Below, one piece after another: positions 17,880 through 26,765 of a stretch of DNA of 64,000 bases. The stretch comes from an uncultured bacterium (GTDB lineage: Bacteria; Planctomycetota; UBA8742; UBA2392): NCBI GenBank assembly GCA_938014885.1, contig CALLQI010000008.1, positions 1 through 64,000 of the forward strand. Reading direction: 5' to 3'. The position numbers and the translations under genes are program-made. The notes under the pieces were generated by a model, which ran no database searches, had not been told where the DNA came from, and saw only the letters and a program-made list of their open reading frames with translations. Each line of letters opens with the position of its first letter. The stretch's first letter is position 1.

Positions 17880-18484
17880 TTTTCTTTGCTCAATCCCTTT
17901 ACAAACAAGTCGCTGTACATGCGGGCGATGTCGGTCGCACTTTGGGGGCCTTCTGGCCGGTACCACTTGCTGATCCAGTTGATGGCGCCAAGGATCGCAA
18001 ACGTGGCCAGTTTGGGGTCCACTTTGCGGAACTGGCCGGCCTTGACGCCGTCCTGCACAGTCTGGCGCATTGCTCGCTCGAACTCGTCGCGGCGGGCGAT
18101 GATCTTGGCCAGCGGCTCGTCTTTCAGCACGCTGAAGTCGAGCGCCAGTGCGCTGCCCTGCAGATCGTCGATCATCACGTGCACCAGCGCGTCGATCAGC
18201 GCCGACAGCTTCTCATCGGCCGCTGCGCCCTTTTGTTCGGCCACCACGCGGCGCGTGGTTTCCAGCACGCGATCGAGGCTGAAGTCGTGGCAGGCGTAAA
18301 GGATTTCTTCTTTGTCTTTGAAGTAGTAGTACAGGCTGCCCTTGGTCATCAGCAGCGCGTCGCTGATGTCTTCCATGCTGGTGCCGTGATAGCCCTTACG
18401 CCGAAATGCGGCCGCGGCGCTGCGAAGGATCGCTTCGCGCTTGAGCTCGGTCTTCTTCTGGCGTCTTTCGGCGGCCTGCATCAT
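17870..18484 (-). CDS. TetR/AcrR family transcriptional regulator
   Basis: A 204-residue one-component repressor. The N-terminal helix-turn-helix is canonical: REAILRSAAAAFRRKGYHGT followed by MEDISDALLMTKGSLYYYF. The ligand domain (residues 70-204) ends WYRPEGPQSATDIARMYSDL, as in regulators of acyl-CoA or sterol catabolism (KstR2/FadR-like group). The gene precedes the BoxB-like oxygenase in the same direction with a 74-base spacer, so it probably controls that gene in response to a CoA thioester; the ligand is inference. ATG at 18484 is favoured; TAGAAT lies seven bases upstream (18492-18497, minus), again implying a leaderless message. GTG at 18490 and ATG at 18481 are alternatives. Confidence 0.9.
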   Translation of the reverse strand: MMQAAERRQKKTELKREAILRSAAAAFRRKGYHGTSMEDISDALLMTKGSLYYYFKDKEEILYACHDFSLDRVLETTRRVVAEQKGAAADEKLSALIDALVHVMIDDLQGSALALDFSVLKDEPLAKIIARRDEFERAMRQTVQDGVKAGQFRKVDPKLATFAILGAINWISKWYRPEGPQSATDIARMYSDLFVKGLSKENRG

Positions 18485-18645
18485 GTTCACTATTCTAACG
18501 CCTGTTCAAAAGTCAACCATCCGGGATTATTTAGGTCACGGCCGAGGGCCCAGTACTGGTACGGGAGTATTCGTGGGGAAACAGGGCAGGTGGCCCTGAT
18601 TGTTTGGCGTTGCCTGTGTCGCGCGGGATTTCAGAATTGGCGGCC

Positions 18646-20703
18646 ATGAGCGATTCGCCCGCGAACCCCGGCCCGCGCCCCAAATCGAAAGACCCCGCAA
18701 AGCTGGTGGACTGGCTGACGGCGGCCCTGCACTGGCACAACCACCTGTACTACGCCAAGGCCGCGCCTAAGGTCACGGACGCCGAATACGACGCGCTGCT
18801 GCGCGAGCTGGAGGGGCTGGAACGCAAGTTTCCGCTGCTGGCACACCCCGATTCGCCGACCAAACGCGTGGGCAGCGGCGTGCGCGACGACCTGCCCAAG
18901 ATGGAACACCGCGTGCCGATGCTGAGCATCGAAAACGCCATGAACGAAGAAGAAACCCGCGCCTGGTGGCAGCGAATCGCCGACGACGCGGGCCCCGACC
19001 TCGAGCTGCTGACCGAACCCAAGTTTGACGGACTTTCCTGCGAGCTGGTGTACGAGCACGGCAAGCTCAAGCTCGCGGGAACACGCGGCGACGGCAAAAC
19101 CGGCGAAGACGTCACACCCAACGTGCGCACCATCCTTAGCGTCCCGCGCAGTCTTGACACGTCAAACCGCAAGGCACCCGCGCGGCTGGAAGTGCGGGGC
19201 GAGGTCTACATCGAAAAGCAGGCATTCGCCGAACTCAACGAACGGCTCGAGCAAGACGGTCAGAAGACCTACGTCAACCCGCGCAACACCGCCAGCGGCA
19301 GCCTGCGCCAGCTTGACCACAACAACAGCGCGCAGCGGCCGCTGTCGGCGGTCTGGTACCAGGTCGCCAACCCCGAGGATTGCGGCCTTGCCAACCAGCT
19401 TGAAAGCGTACAGGCGCTGGAAGACTGGGGTTTCGTTACCTCGCGCAAGCTGCTGGCAGGCACCAGGCTGCGCGTCGAAACCCTGCGCGGCATTGAGGCT
19501 CTGCTGGCCCAGTTCAAGGCCTATGGCGAGCAGCGCCATGCATTGCCATTTGAAATCGACGGCATGGTCGTGAAGGTCAACGATTTCGCGCTGCAACAGA
19601 AGCTGGGCCTTCGCAGCAAGTCGCCCCGCTACTTCCTGGCGGCCAAGTTCCCGCCCGAAGAACGCGAGGCCCTGTGCAGGCAGATCGAAGTGCAGGTCGG
19701 CCGCACGGGTGCCGTCACGCCAGTAGCGATCCTTGAGCCTGTGAAGGTGGGCGGCGTCACGGTTACGCACGCCAGCCTGCACAACGCTGACGAAATCGCG
19801 CGCCTGGGCATCAAACCGGGCGACCGCGTTCTGGTGCACCGCGCCGGCGACGTGATCCCGCAGGTGCTGAAGGTCGTGGCCGACGGCGGCGCGGCACCAT
19901 GGTCCATGCCCACGCACTGTCCCATGTGCGGCACAGAGCTTGCCCGTGTCGAAGACGAAGTTGTGATCCGCTGCCCCAACCGGCTGGGTTGCCCGGCGCA
20001 ACAACTGGGCGCGATTACGCACTTTACCTCGCGCACTGCCATGAACATCGAAGGCCTGGGCGAGAAAACGGTCGACGCGTTGCTCAAGGCCGGGCTGCTG
20101 CGCGACACCGCGGGCATTTACGAGCTGGCGCAGCACCGCGACGCGATGATTGAGCTTGAGCGCTGGGGCGCAAAGAAGGTCGATAAGCTGCTGGCCGAAA
20201 TCGAAAAGTCGCGCACACCCACACTGGCCCGGTTCATCTACGCACTCGGCATCCGCAACGTCGGCGAAACTGTGGCCGGGTTGATCGCCAACGAAGTCGC
20301 CACGATTGACGGCCTGCTCGCCAGCGACCTTGATGTCCTGAAGGAGATCGAAGGCATCGGGCCCGTGATCGCGCAGTCAGTGCACGAGTTTGTGAATGAC
20401 GCGCACTCGCGCGGGCTGGTGCAGCGCTTGCAGAAGTACATCACGCCGCAGGCCGTGAAGAAGCTGGCCGCAGGCGAAGGCAAGTTTGCGGGCATGACCT
20501 TTGTGTTCACCGGCGCGCTGACACGCTTCGGCCGTGAAGAGGCCGAAGCACTCGTGCGCGAACACGGCGGCAAGGCCAGCTCCAGCGTAAGCAAGAACAC
20601 CAGCTACCTGGTCGCGGGTGAAAAGGCCGGCAGCAAACTGAAGAAGGCCAACGAGCTTGGGGTGAAGGTCATCAGCGAAGACGACTTCGCGGCCATGCTG
20701 TAG
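18646..20703 (+). CDS. ligA: NAD-dependent DNA ligase
   Basis: Seals nicks in replication and repair using NAD+. The 685-residue protein has all domains in order: Ia (HNHLYYAKAAPKVTDAEYDAL, the NMN-binding YY), the adenylation domain with nucleophile Lys in TEPKFDG and TRGDGKTGEDVT, the OB fold (VGRTGAVTPVAILEPV), a four-Cys zinc finger (CPMCGTELARVEDE then CPNRLGCPA), helix-hairpin-helix repeats (LGEKTVDALLKAGLL, LKEIEGIGPVIAQS) and a C-terminal BRCT domain starting GMTFVFTGALTRFGREEAE. ATG at 18646 is chosen over the TTG at 18604. The gene is divergent from the TetR gene and followed 21 bases later by an alkylpurine glycosylase gene. Confidence 0.98.
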   Translation: MSDSPANPGPRPKSKDPAKLVDWLTAALHWHNHLYYAKAAPKVTDAEYDALLRELEGLERKFPLLAHPDSPTKRVGSGVRDDLPKMEHRVPMLSIENAMNEEETRAWWQRIADDAGPDLELLTEPKFDGLSCELVYEHGKLKLAGTRGDGKTGEDVTPNVRTILSVPRSLDTSNRKAPARLEVRGEVYIEKQAFAELNERLEQDGQKTYVNPRNTASGSLRQLDHNNSAQRPLSAVWYQVANPEDCGLANQLESVQALEDWGFVTSRKLLAGTRLRVETLRGIEALLAQFKAYGEQRHALPFEIDGMVVKVNDFALQQKLGLRSKSPRYFLAAKFPPEEREALCRQIEVQVGRTGAVTPVAILEPVKVGGVTVTHASLHNADEIARLGIKPGDRVLVHRAGDVIPQVLKVVADGGAAPWSMPTHCPMCGTELARVEDEVVIRCPNRLGCPAQQLGAITHFTSRTAMNIEGLGEKTVDALLKAGLLRDTAGIYELAQHRDAMIELERWGAKKVDKLLAEIEKSRTPTLARFIYALGIRNVGETVAGLIANEVATIDGLLASDLDVLKEIEGIGPVIAQSVHEFVNDAHSRGLVQRLQKYITPQAVKKLAAGEGKFAGMTFVFTGALTRFGREEAEALVREHGGKASSSVSKNTSYLVAGEKAGSKLKKANELGVKVISEDDFAAML

Positions 20704-20724
20704 CGGCCACACGGCGGAACACAC

Positions 20725-21360
20725 ATGGCAGAACTTCCTTTTGACTGGGACGAAGCAACCGGCCTGATCGCGGATCAGGACCCCGCCATGGGCCGGGTAA
20801 TCAAAGCCGTGGGCCCGGCAAGGCTTGAGCCCCGGTGCCTGCCCACGCCGTTTCATTCGCTGGCGCGGGCGATTGTGTTCCAGCAACTCAGTGGCAAGGC
20901 CGCCGCGACCATTTTCGGGCGCGTGGCCGCCTTGTTCCCGCGCAAGCGCCCTACGCCGGACGCGCTGATTGCGTTGCCCGACGAAGCGCTGCGAGGCTGC
21001 GGTGTCTCAGGGCAAAAGCTGGCAGCGCTGCGTGACCTGGCGGCCAAGACGCGGCAAGGGGTGGTCCCGGGCTGGTCACAGCTGCGCAAGCTTGAGGATG
21101 AGCCGATCATTGAGAGGCTGACCCAAGTGCGCGGCGTCGGCCGCTGGACGGTTGAGATGCTGCTGATGTTTGACCTGAACCGCCCCGATGTGCTTCCAGT
21201 CGCAGACTTGGGTGTACGCAAAGGGTTTCAGAAAGCGCTTGGGTTGCGGAAGGAAGCCACGCCCGAAAAGCTGGCAAAGCATGCCCAGTGCTGGCGCCCC
21301 TACCGAACGGTGGCCAGCTGGTATTGTTGGCGGGCGCTGGAACTACCAAAGGACTGGTAG
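20725..21360 (+). CDS. DNA-3-methyladenine glycosylase II (AlkA-like)
   Basis: A 211-residue HhH-GPD superfamily base-excision glycosylase that removes alkylated purines. PFHSLARAIVFQQLSGKAA is the typical helix; the helix-hairpin-helix is LTQVRGVGRWTVEMLLMF, followed by the catalytic Asp in LPVADLGVRKGFQK. No iron-sulphur Cys cluster follows, which separates it from MutY/Nth, and it lacks the N-terminal domain of E. coli AlkA, like the short single-domain forms. It lies 21 bases after ligA, so the two are probably one repair operon. Confidence 0.88.
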   Translation: MAELPFDWDEATGLIADQDPAMGRVIKAVGPARLEPRCLPTPFHSLARAIVFQQLSGKAAATIFGRVAALFPRKRPTPDALIALPDEALRGCGVSGQKLAALRDLAAKTRQGVVPGWSQLRKLEDEPIIERLTQVRGVGRWTVEMLLMFDLNRPDVLPVADLGVRKGFQKALGLRKEATPEKLAKHAQCWRPYRTVASWYCWRALELPKDW

Positions 21361-21445
21361 GGTAAGTGGTACGCCGGTGCGGGTTTCCAGACCCAGCGGG
21401 GTGTGTCAGAAAACGCTGCAAGTCTTTTCGGGATGGGGCAATGCG

Positions 21446-21474
21446 TTGACGTCGCTATGCTTTGCTGCTACGGT
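21446..21474 (+). promoter_or_regulatory. Sigma-70-like promoter of the MshEN gene
   Basis: TTGACG (21446-21451), 17-base spacer, TACGGT (21469-21474), about 80 bases before the ATG at 21557. Confidence 0.6.
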
Positions 21475-21556
21475 TTAGCTTACCCCCGCTGTGATTCGGT
21501 GTACTTCTTTTGGCGCTGCGGCGGGTTTTCTGCCGCTTGCGAGTTGGGGTGTCGCC

Positions 21557-22339
21557 ATGGCCTTTGAGCGCTTAAAACTGGGTGAAATGCTCCTGAAGAA
21601 AGGGCTCGTCACCAAAGAAGAGCTCGACACTGCCATTGAGTACCAGAAGTCGCTCGGCGGCAAGATCGGCGGCATCATCGTCAAGCTGGGCTACATGACC
21701 GACGAAGCCCTGACCCGCGAAATCGCCCGCCACTACAACATGGAAGTGACTGACCTGGCCAACATGATTCTGCCGGTCAACCTGTTGAAGGCCGTGCCCC
21801 GCGACATCATCGAAAAGCACCACCTGATTCCCGTTCACCAGACCAACAACGTCCTCACGGTCTGCATGAGCGACCCCACCGATTACGAAGCCCTGGACGA
21901 GCTGCAATTCGTCACCGGCAAGAAGATTGAAACCACGCTGGCCACTCGTGACAGCATCAAGCGCGCCATCGCCGAATACCTCGAAACCATGGACCGCGAA
22001 GACAAGAAGGCCCGCGGTGTAGTAGTCCAGAGTGACAAGCCCAAGAGTGCGGGCAAGCTGCGCCCGGCCTCACAGGGCAGCCTGAACGCGCTTCGCGAAG
22101 CCACGGAATCATCGCTGATCGACGGGGTGAAGGAGCGCCTGAACTCTGAGAACAGCAAGCTCAGCACCATGGCGATCACCCGCGCCGACCTGCGCGGGGC
22201 GGTGATCCCGCTGCTGGTGAAGAAGGGCCTGATCAACGAGAACGAGTTGTTTGACGCCGTGACCGAAGTGCTGAAACGCAAAGGCCTGCTGGACCAGCGC
22301 GAACTGACCGACAAGGCCAAAGAGCTTGGCGGGCGTTAG
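21557..22339 (+). CDS. Stand-alone MshEN (GspE N-terminal) domain protein
   Basis: A 260-residue soluble protein. Residues 1-60 (FERLKLGEMLLKKGLVTKEE and LGGKIGGIIVKLGYMTDEAL) form an MshEN/T2SSE_N domain as found before the ATPase of GspE/PilB proteins; paired LGxxLxxxGhh motifs of this type bind cyclic-di-GMP in MshE. The central part (HHLIPVHQTNNVLTVCMSDP) is the GspE N2 subdomain. No ATPase follows; instead the last ~50 residues repeat a short MshEN-like helical motif (RGAVIPLLVKKGLINENELF, KRKGLLDQREL). It precedes the HU-receiver-HATPase gene by 127 bases. A role as cyclic-di-GMP sensor or adaptor is inference. ATG at 21557 is preferred over the upstream GTG/ATG-type starts. Confidence 0.7.
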   Translation: MAFERLKLGEMLLKKGLVTKEELDTAIEYQKSLGGKIGGIIVKLGYMTDEALTREIARHYNMEVTDLANMILPVNLLKAVPRDIIEKHHLIPVHQTNNVLTVCMSDPTDYEALDELQFVTGKKIETTLATRDSIKRAIAEYLETMDREDKKARGVVVQSDKPKSAGKLRPASQGSLNALREATESSLIDGVKERLNSENSKLSTMAITRADLRGAVIPLLVKKGLINENELFDAVTEVLKRKGLLDQRELTDKAKELGGR

Positions 22340-22346
22340 CCCGGGG

Positions 22347-22362
22347 CCCGTTCCCAAACGGG
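22347..22362 (+). terminator. Short hairpin after the MshEN gene
   Basis: CCCGTT (22347-22352) and AACGGG (22357-22362) with a 4-base loop, extendable by GGG/CCC with a bulge. No U-run, so the call is weak; the next gene may still be cotranscribed. Confidence 0.3.
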
Positions 22363-22466
22363 TGCCCTGCGGCTAGACTGGCTGTGCTGCATTACCTTTG
22401 TGCGTTAGTGGCAGACGTGAAACAGATGCGCTGATACACCGGCGTTCCACACGCGGGGCGTAAAAT

Positions 22467-23864
22467 ATGAAGACTTGGACCCTGAACGACATCACCCCTG
22501 AAATCGCCCGCGCCACAGGCGTGGACGCAGCCGTGACCCGCAACGCGATTGATGCGCTGCTGGGCTTTGTCCGCGATGGCGTCGTCGGCGGCAAGAAGGT
22601 GGAACTTTCGGGGCTGGGCTCCGTGTCATGCCCCAAGCGCGGCAACAAGGGCAGCGTGGTTGCCGGAAGCGCCGACTCGCAGGATGCCATTGAAGCCAAA
22701 CACGGCCTGAACAGCAGCGATGTCCAGAAGGTCGCTGAGGGCTTGTCGCAGGCCATCATCGCCAAAGTAATGCGCCACGACGTGGTCAACCTCGACAACC
22801 TGTTCCAGTTGAAGCTGAAAGAACGCAAGGCCAGCATCGTCCCGGCCGACAGCAGCCACGAAGGCGTCAAGACCATCGGCGTGAGCAAGCGCACCGTTGA
22901 GTTGATGCCCGCACCGCAACTGATTGACGCCGTGCAGGCCGCGCCCGTCGAATTTGAGGCCGGGGGCGCGCTGAAAGAACAGCTCGAAACCGTGCGCGCC
23001 AACAAGATCCTGTTGGCCAGCAAGGACGCCGACGACCCGTTCATCAAGACGATCGAGTACCACTTCAGCAAGGCGGGCTGGATCGTTGAGGTCGTGACCG
23101 CGCTTGAGCAGTCGAAGCAGTACCTGATTGAAGACCCGATCAGCCTGATCATCGTCGATTGCGTGATGCCCGACGCCGATCACGTGGTTGAGTACGCCAA
23201 GACCCACAAGAAAACCTCGCTGGTGCCGATCCTTGAGATGCTGCCGGCGGGCAAAGAAAAGGAATGGTTCAAGACCTTCCGCTTCCTGGGCAACGAGCAG
23301 CTTTCGCAGCCCTTTGAAGTCAAGGAAATGCTTGAACTGGGCGAGCGCGAGCTTGAGCGCAGCACCGAAGAACAGGCCGTCTTTGAACAGGAAGTGTACT
23401 TCCGCTTCCCCACCGAAGACCGCTGGATCGACCGCGCCAACGAAATCGCCGCGCGTCTGTTTGCCGACAGCGGCCTCAACGAAGGCCAGCAGGTGCAGAT
23501 GTGTACGGCCTTCCGCGAATCATGCAGCAACGCGGCCCAGCACGGTAACCGCCACCGCAAGGACCGCTTCGTGGACGTCGAGTATTACCTCGATGCCAAG
23601 CGCCTGACGGTGGTCGTCAGCGACCAGGGCAAAGGCTTCGACTGGCGCCTGTACGTCGCCCCCGAAGACGGCGCCGTGGACCGCGTACGCGAACGCCGCA
23701 AGGCCGGCAAGCTCGGCGGCCTCGGCATCATGCTGATGACCAAGTGCGTCGATAAGGTCGAGTACAACGACGAAGGTAACCGCATCACCCTGACCAAGTT
23801 CAAAGAAGAACGCAGCAAGGCCGGCGTGGCCCAGCCCGCAGCCCCAGCCTTCCAGCGCCGCTAA
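22467..23864 (+). CDS. HU-like/HU-like/degenerate receiver/RsbW-like HATPase fusion protein
   Basis: A 465-residue protein with an architecture I do not recognise. Residues 1-60 resemble an HU/IHF DNA-binding subunit (LNDITPEIARATGVD, KKVELSGLGSVSCPKR). Residues 80-120 look like a second, shorter HU-like unit (VQKVAEGLSQAIIAKVM, VNLDNLFQLKLKER). Residues 178-295 form a receiver-like fold: the phospho-acceptor Asp231 is kept (SLIIVDCVMPD), but the acidic pair is replaced by Ala-Ser (ILLASKD) and the conserved Lys by Gln281 (SQPF). Residues 310-450 are a complete GHKL ATPase of the RsbW/SpoIIAB anti-sigma kinase type: N box E351-N355 (RESCSNAAQHGN), G1 SDQGKGFDW, G2 GKLGGLGIMLM. It probably links nucleoid binding with a partner-switching kinase; targets are unknown. 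No antisigma antagonist is adjacent. Confidence 0.75.
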   Translation: MKTWTLNDITPEIARATGVDAAVTRNAIDALLGFVRDGVVGGKKVELSGLGSVSCPKRGNKGSVVAGSADSQDAIEAKHGLNSSDVQKVAEGLSQAIIAKVMRHDVVNLDNLFQLKLKERKASIVPADSSHEGVKTIGVSKRTVELMPAPQLIDAVQAAPVEFEAGGALKEQLETVRANKILLASKDADDPFIKTIEYHFSKAGWIVEVVTALEQSKQYLIEDPISLIIVDCVMPDADHVVEYAKTHKKTSLVPILEMLPAGKEKEWFKTFRFLGNEQLSQPFEVKEMLELGERELERSTEEQAVFEQEVYFRFPTEDRWIDRANEIAARLFADSGLNEGQQVQMCTAFRESCSNAAQHGNRHRKDRFVDVEYYLDAKRLTVVVSDQGKGFDWRLYVAPEDGAVDRVRERRKAGKLGGLGIMLMTKCVDKVEYNDEGNRITLTKFKEERSKAGVAQPAAPAFQRR

Positions 23865-23887
23865 CACCAGGCCGCAAACCAGACACC

Positions 23888-23910
23888 AAGGGCCACCCCG
23901 AGTGGCCCTT
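23888..23910 (+). terminator. Hairpin terminator after the HU-receiver-HATPase gene
   Basis: AAGGGCCAC and GTGGCCCTT form a perfect 9-bp stem with a 5-base loop, followed by GCGATTT, 24 bases after the stop codon. Confidence 0.7.
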
Positions 23911-24021
23911 GCGATTTAACCGGACGGCGCAGCCTTGCCGTGCAGACTATGCACAAGTTGTGAACGCGCCCAAAGCCGCCTGTGAAGCCGGTTTTCGGGC
24001 GGGGGTCATTTCGCCTTGTCC

Positions 24022-24050
24022 TTGCTGATCGGCTGCCAAGCCGCTAGATT
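24022..24050 (+). promoter_or_regulatory. gyrA promoter
   Basis: TTGCTG (24022-24027), 17-base spacer, TAGATT (24045-24050), leaving a short leader before the ATG at 24077. Confidence 0.55.
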
Positions 24051-24076
24051 GCGCGCTTTCCACGCGAAAGACGCCC

Positions 24077-26755
24077 ATGGCCAAACGTGACACCACACCC
24101 ACACCAGCCGGCGACGGCAAGATTGAGCCGCTGAACATCGCCGACGAAATGCGCGAAAGTTACCTGACGTACGCGATGAGCGTCATCGTCAGCCGCGCAC
24201 TCCCGGACGTCCGCGACGGTTTAAAACCCAGCCAGCGCCGCGTGCTCGTGGCCATGAACGACCTGAACCTCGGGCCCGCCAGCAAGCACCGCAAGTGCGC
24301 CAAAATCTGCGGCGACACATCGGGCAACTATCACCCGCACGGCGAAAGCGTGGTCTACCCCACGCTTGTGCGCATGGGCCAGGACTTCAACACCCGCTAC
24401 ATGCTTGTGGACCCGCAGGGCAACTTCGGAACCATCGACGGCGACCCGCCGGCCGCGATGCGTTACACCGAAGCCCGCATGACCCGCGCTGCCACGGACA
24501 TGATGGAGGATCTCGACAAAGACACCGTCGACTTCATCGACAACTTCGAAGGCACCCGCAAAGAACCCACCGTCCTGCCCGGCAAGTTCCCCAACCTGCT
24601 GTGCAACGGCACCGGCGGCATCGCGGTCGGCATGGCAACCAGCATGCCGCCGCACAACGTGGCCGAAGTTTGCGACGCCATCGGCCACCTGATCGACAAG
24701 CCCGAATGCACCGTCGATGACCTGATGAAGTTCGTGAAGGGCCCCGATTTCCCCACCGGCGGCATCATCTGCGGCCGCACACCTATCGTTGAGGCATACC
24801 GGACCGGCCGCTCGATCTTGACCGTGCGAGGCCGCGTCGAGATTGAGCAGGGCGACCACGGCAAGACCAGCATCGTGATCACGGAAGTGCCGTACCAGGT
24901 CAACAAGGCCGCAATGATTGACCGTATGGCTGAGCTGGTGCGCAGCGACGCCATCAGCGGCGTCAGCGAAATCCGCGACTACAGCAAGAAGGACATCCGC
25001 CTCGTGGTCGAGGTCAAGCGCGGCGATGACCCGAACATCGTGCTGAATCAGCTGTACAAGCACACGCAGCTGCAACAGAGCTTCAGCATCATCAACATCG
25101 CCATCGTCGAAGGTAAGCCGCAAACGCTGAACCTGAAGCAACTGTGTGAGCACTACCGCGACCACCGCAAGATCGTGATCGTGCGCCGCACGCGCTGGCT
25201 GCTGAACAAGGCCCGGCAGCGGCAGCACATTGTGATCGGCCTGCTGCTGGCCCTGACCAAGCTGGACGAAATCATCAAGCTGATCCGCGGAAGCAAAGAC
25301 GTGCCCGAAGCGCGCGACAAGCTGATGGCGCTGAAGTTCGCCAAGAAAGTGAAGACAGAAAGCGGCCTGGTCATTGAGGACAATGAAAACCTCACCCGCG
25401 CACAGGCCGACGCGATCCTGGCCATGACGCTGTCACGCCTGACGGGCCTTGAGCGCGACAAGCTTGAGGAAGAGTACAAGGCCCTCGCGGCCGAGATCGC
25501 CGACCTGCTCGACATCCTGGCCCGCGATGCGCGCGTACTGGCGATCATCAAGGAAGACCTGGCCGACATCAAAAAGCGCCACGGCGATGAACGCCGCACC
25601 GAGATCCAGGCTGCTGGCGCCGAAGAATTCGACATCACCGACCTGATCCCCGATGAGCCCATGGTGGTGACGCTTTCCGCCGAGGGCTACATCAAGCGCG
25701 TGCCGCTGGAGGCCTACCGCCGTCAGCACCGCGGCGGCACAGGCAGTGTGGGCAGCAAGGCCAAGGAAGGCGACTTCGTCGAGCACTTCTTCATTGCCAG
25801 CACGCACGATTATCTGCTGGTCTTCACCAGCCTGGGCAAGCTGCTGTGGCTGAAGGTGTACGACATCCCCGAGTTCAGCAAGCAGGCCAAGGGCCGCGCG
25901 CTGGTGAACCTGCTGAACATCAGCAACGTCGAGAAAGTCAGCGCCTGCATCAAGGTGCGCAAGTTCGACACCGGCCAGAAGCTGCTGTTCGTGACCAGCG
26001 AAGGCACCGTCAAGAAAACCGAACTTGAGGAATACAGCAACGTCACCAAGAAGGGCATCCGCGCCATCAGCCTGAAGGAAGGCCACCGCCTGATCGACGT
26101 GCTGCTCACGCATGGCAACGATGAAATCGTGATCGTCACCCGCAACGGCTACAGCATCCGCTTCAACGAAACCGACGCCCGCACGATGGGTCGCGTCGCT
26201 GCCGGCGTACGTGGCATTGACCTGCGCGACAACGACGTGGTGGTGGGTGCCGCTGTAGTGAACCGCAAGGCCAGCTTCCTGAGTATCTGCTCCAAGGGCT
26301 ACGGCAAGCGCAGCAGCTTTGATGACTACCGCATCCAGAGCCGCGGCGGCAAGGGCATCATCAATTACAAGATCAACGACAAGACCGGCCCCGTGGTCGC
26401 CGCCAAGAGCATCTACGAAGGCGACGAGATCATGATGATGACGCGGCAGGGCGTGGTGCTGCGCACGATCGTGACCGAAGCCAGCATGCGCGAAATCGGC
26501 CGCGCAACCCAGGGCGTGCGGATGATGAAGGTGGCCGACGACGACGAAGTAACCAGCGTCGTGAAGATCATGAACGAAAGCGAAGCCTTCGAGAAAGCGG
26601 AAGCCGAAGAAGGCGAGAAGCAGGTAGACGAAGTGCTCAAGAAGATCGAGTCCGGCAAAGGCATCGAGACGTTCCCCGGCGACCGTCCGAAGGTCGAAGA
26701 AACCGACGAAGCCGAAGGCAAGAAGCCCAAGAAGAAGGGCAAGAAGGACGACTAA
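24077..26755 (+). CDS. gyrA: DNA gyrase subunit A
   Basis: The breakage-reunion subunit of gyrase; with GyrB it introduces negative supercoils. The 892 residues include the winged-helix/tower core with the catalytic Tyr in AMRYTEARMTR (about residue 129) and a C-terminal beta-pinwheel whose first blade carries the GyrA-box-like QSRGGKG (about 753), which distinguishes it from ParC. The tail after the pinwheel is acidic then Lys-rich (KKPKKKGKKDD). The quinolone-binding segment reads HPHGESVVYPTLVRM: the Ser83 equivalent is retained but the acidic residue at 87 is Pro. gyrB is not in the window. Confidence 0.97.
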   Translation: MAKRDTTPTPAGDGKIEPLNIADEMRESYLTYAMSVIVSRALPDVRDGLKPSQRRVLVAMNDLNLGPASKHRKCAKICGDTSGNYHPHGESVVYPTLVRMGQDFNTRYMLVDPQGNFGTIDGDPPAAMRYTEARMTRAATDMMEDLDKDTVDFIDNFEGTRKEPTVLPGKFPNLLCNGTGGIAVGMATSMPPHNVAEVCDAIGHLIDKPECTVDDLMKFVKGPDFPTGGIICGRTPIVEAYRTGRSILTVRGRVEIEQGDHGKTSIVITEVPYQVNKAAMIDRMAELVRSDAISGVSEIRDYSKKDIRLVVEVKRGDDPNIVLNQLYKHTQLQQSFSIINIAIVEGKPQTLNLKQLCEHYRDHRKIVIVRRTRWLLNKARQRQHIVIGLLLALTKLDEIIKLIRGSKDVPEARDKLMALKFAKKVKTESGLVIEDNENLTRAQADAILAMTLSRLTGLERDKLEEEYKALAAEIADLLDILARDARVLAIIKEDLADIKKRHGDERRTEIQAAGAEEFDITDLIPDEPMVVTLSAEGYIKRVPLEAYRRQHRGGTGSVGSKAKEGDFVEHFFIASTHDYLLVFTSLGKLLWLKVYDIPEFSKQAKGRALVNLLNISNVEKVSACIKVRKFDTGQKLLFVTSEGTVKKTELEEYSNVTKKGIRAISLKEGHRLIDVLLTHGNDEIVIVTRNGYSIRFNETDARTMGRVAAGVRGIDLRDNDVVVGAAVVNRKASFLSICSKGYGKRSSFDDYRIQSRGGKGIINYKINDKTGPVVAAKSIYEGDEIMMMTRQGVVLRTIVTEASMREIGRATQGVRMMKVADDDEVTSVVKIMNESEAFEKAEAEEGEKQVDEVLKKIESGKGIETFPGDRPKVEETDEAEGKKPKKKGKKDD

Positions 26756-26765
26756 CGACGTGTAA

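Noticed and set aside
17796..17966. 57-residue N-terminal extension of the BoxB-like protein
   Set aside because: It would be encoded by the heptamer array and part of the TetR gene; a Shine-Dalgarno fits the ATG at 17795.
18504..18517. TetR operator candidate GTTCAAAAGTCAAC
   Set aside because: Only about five of seven positions are symmetric, too weak to call.
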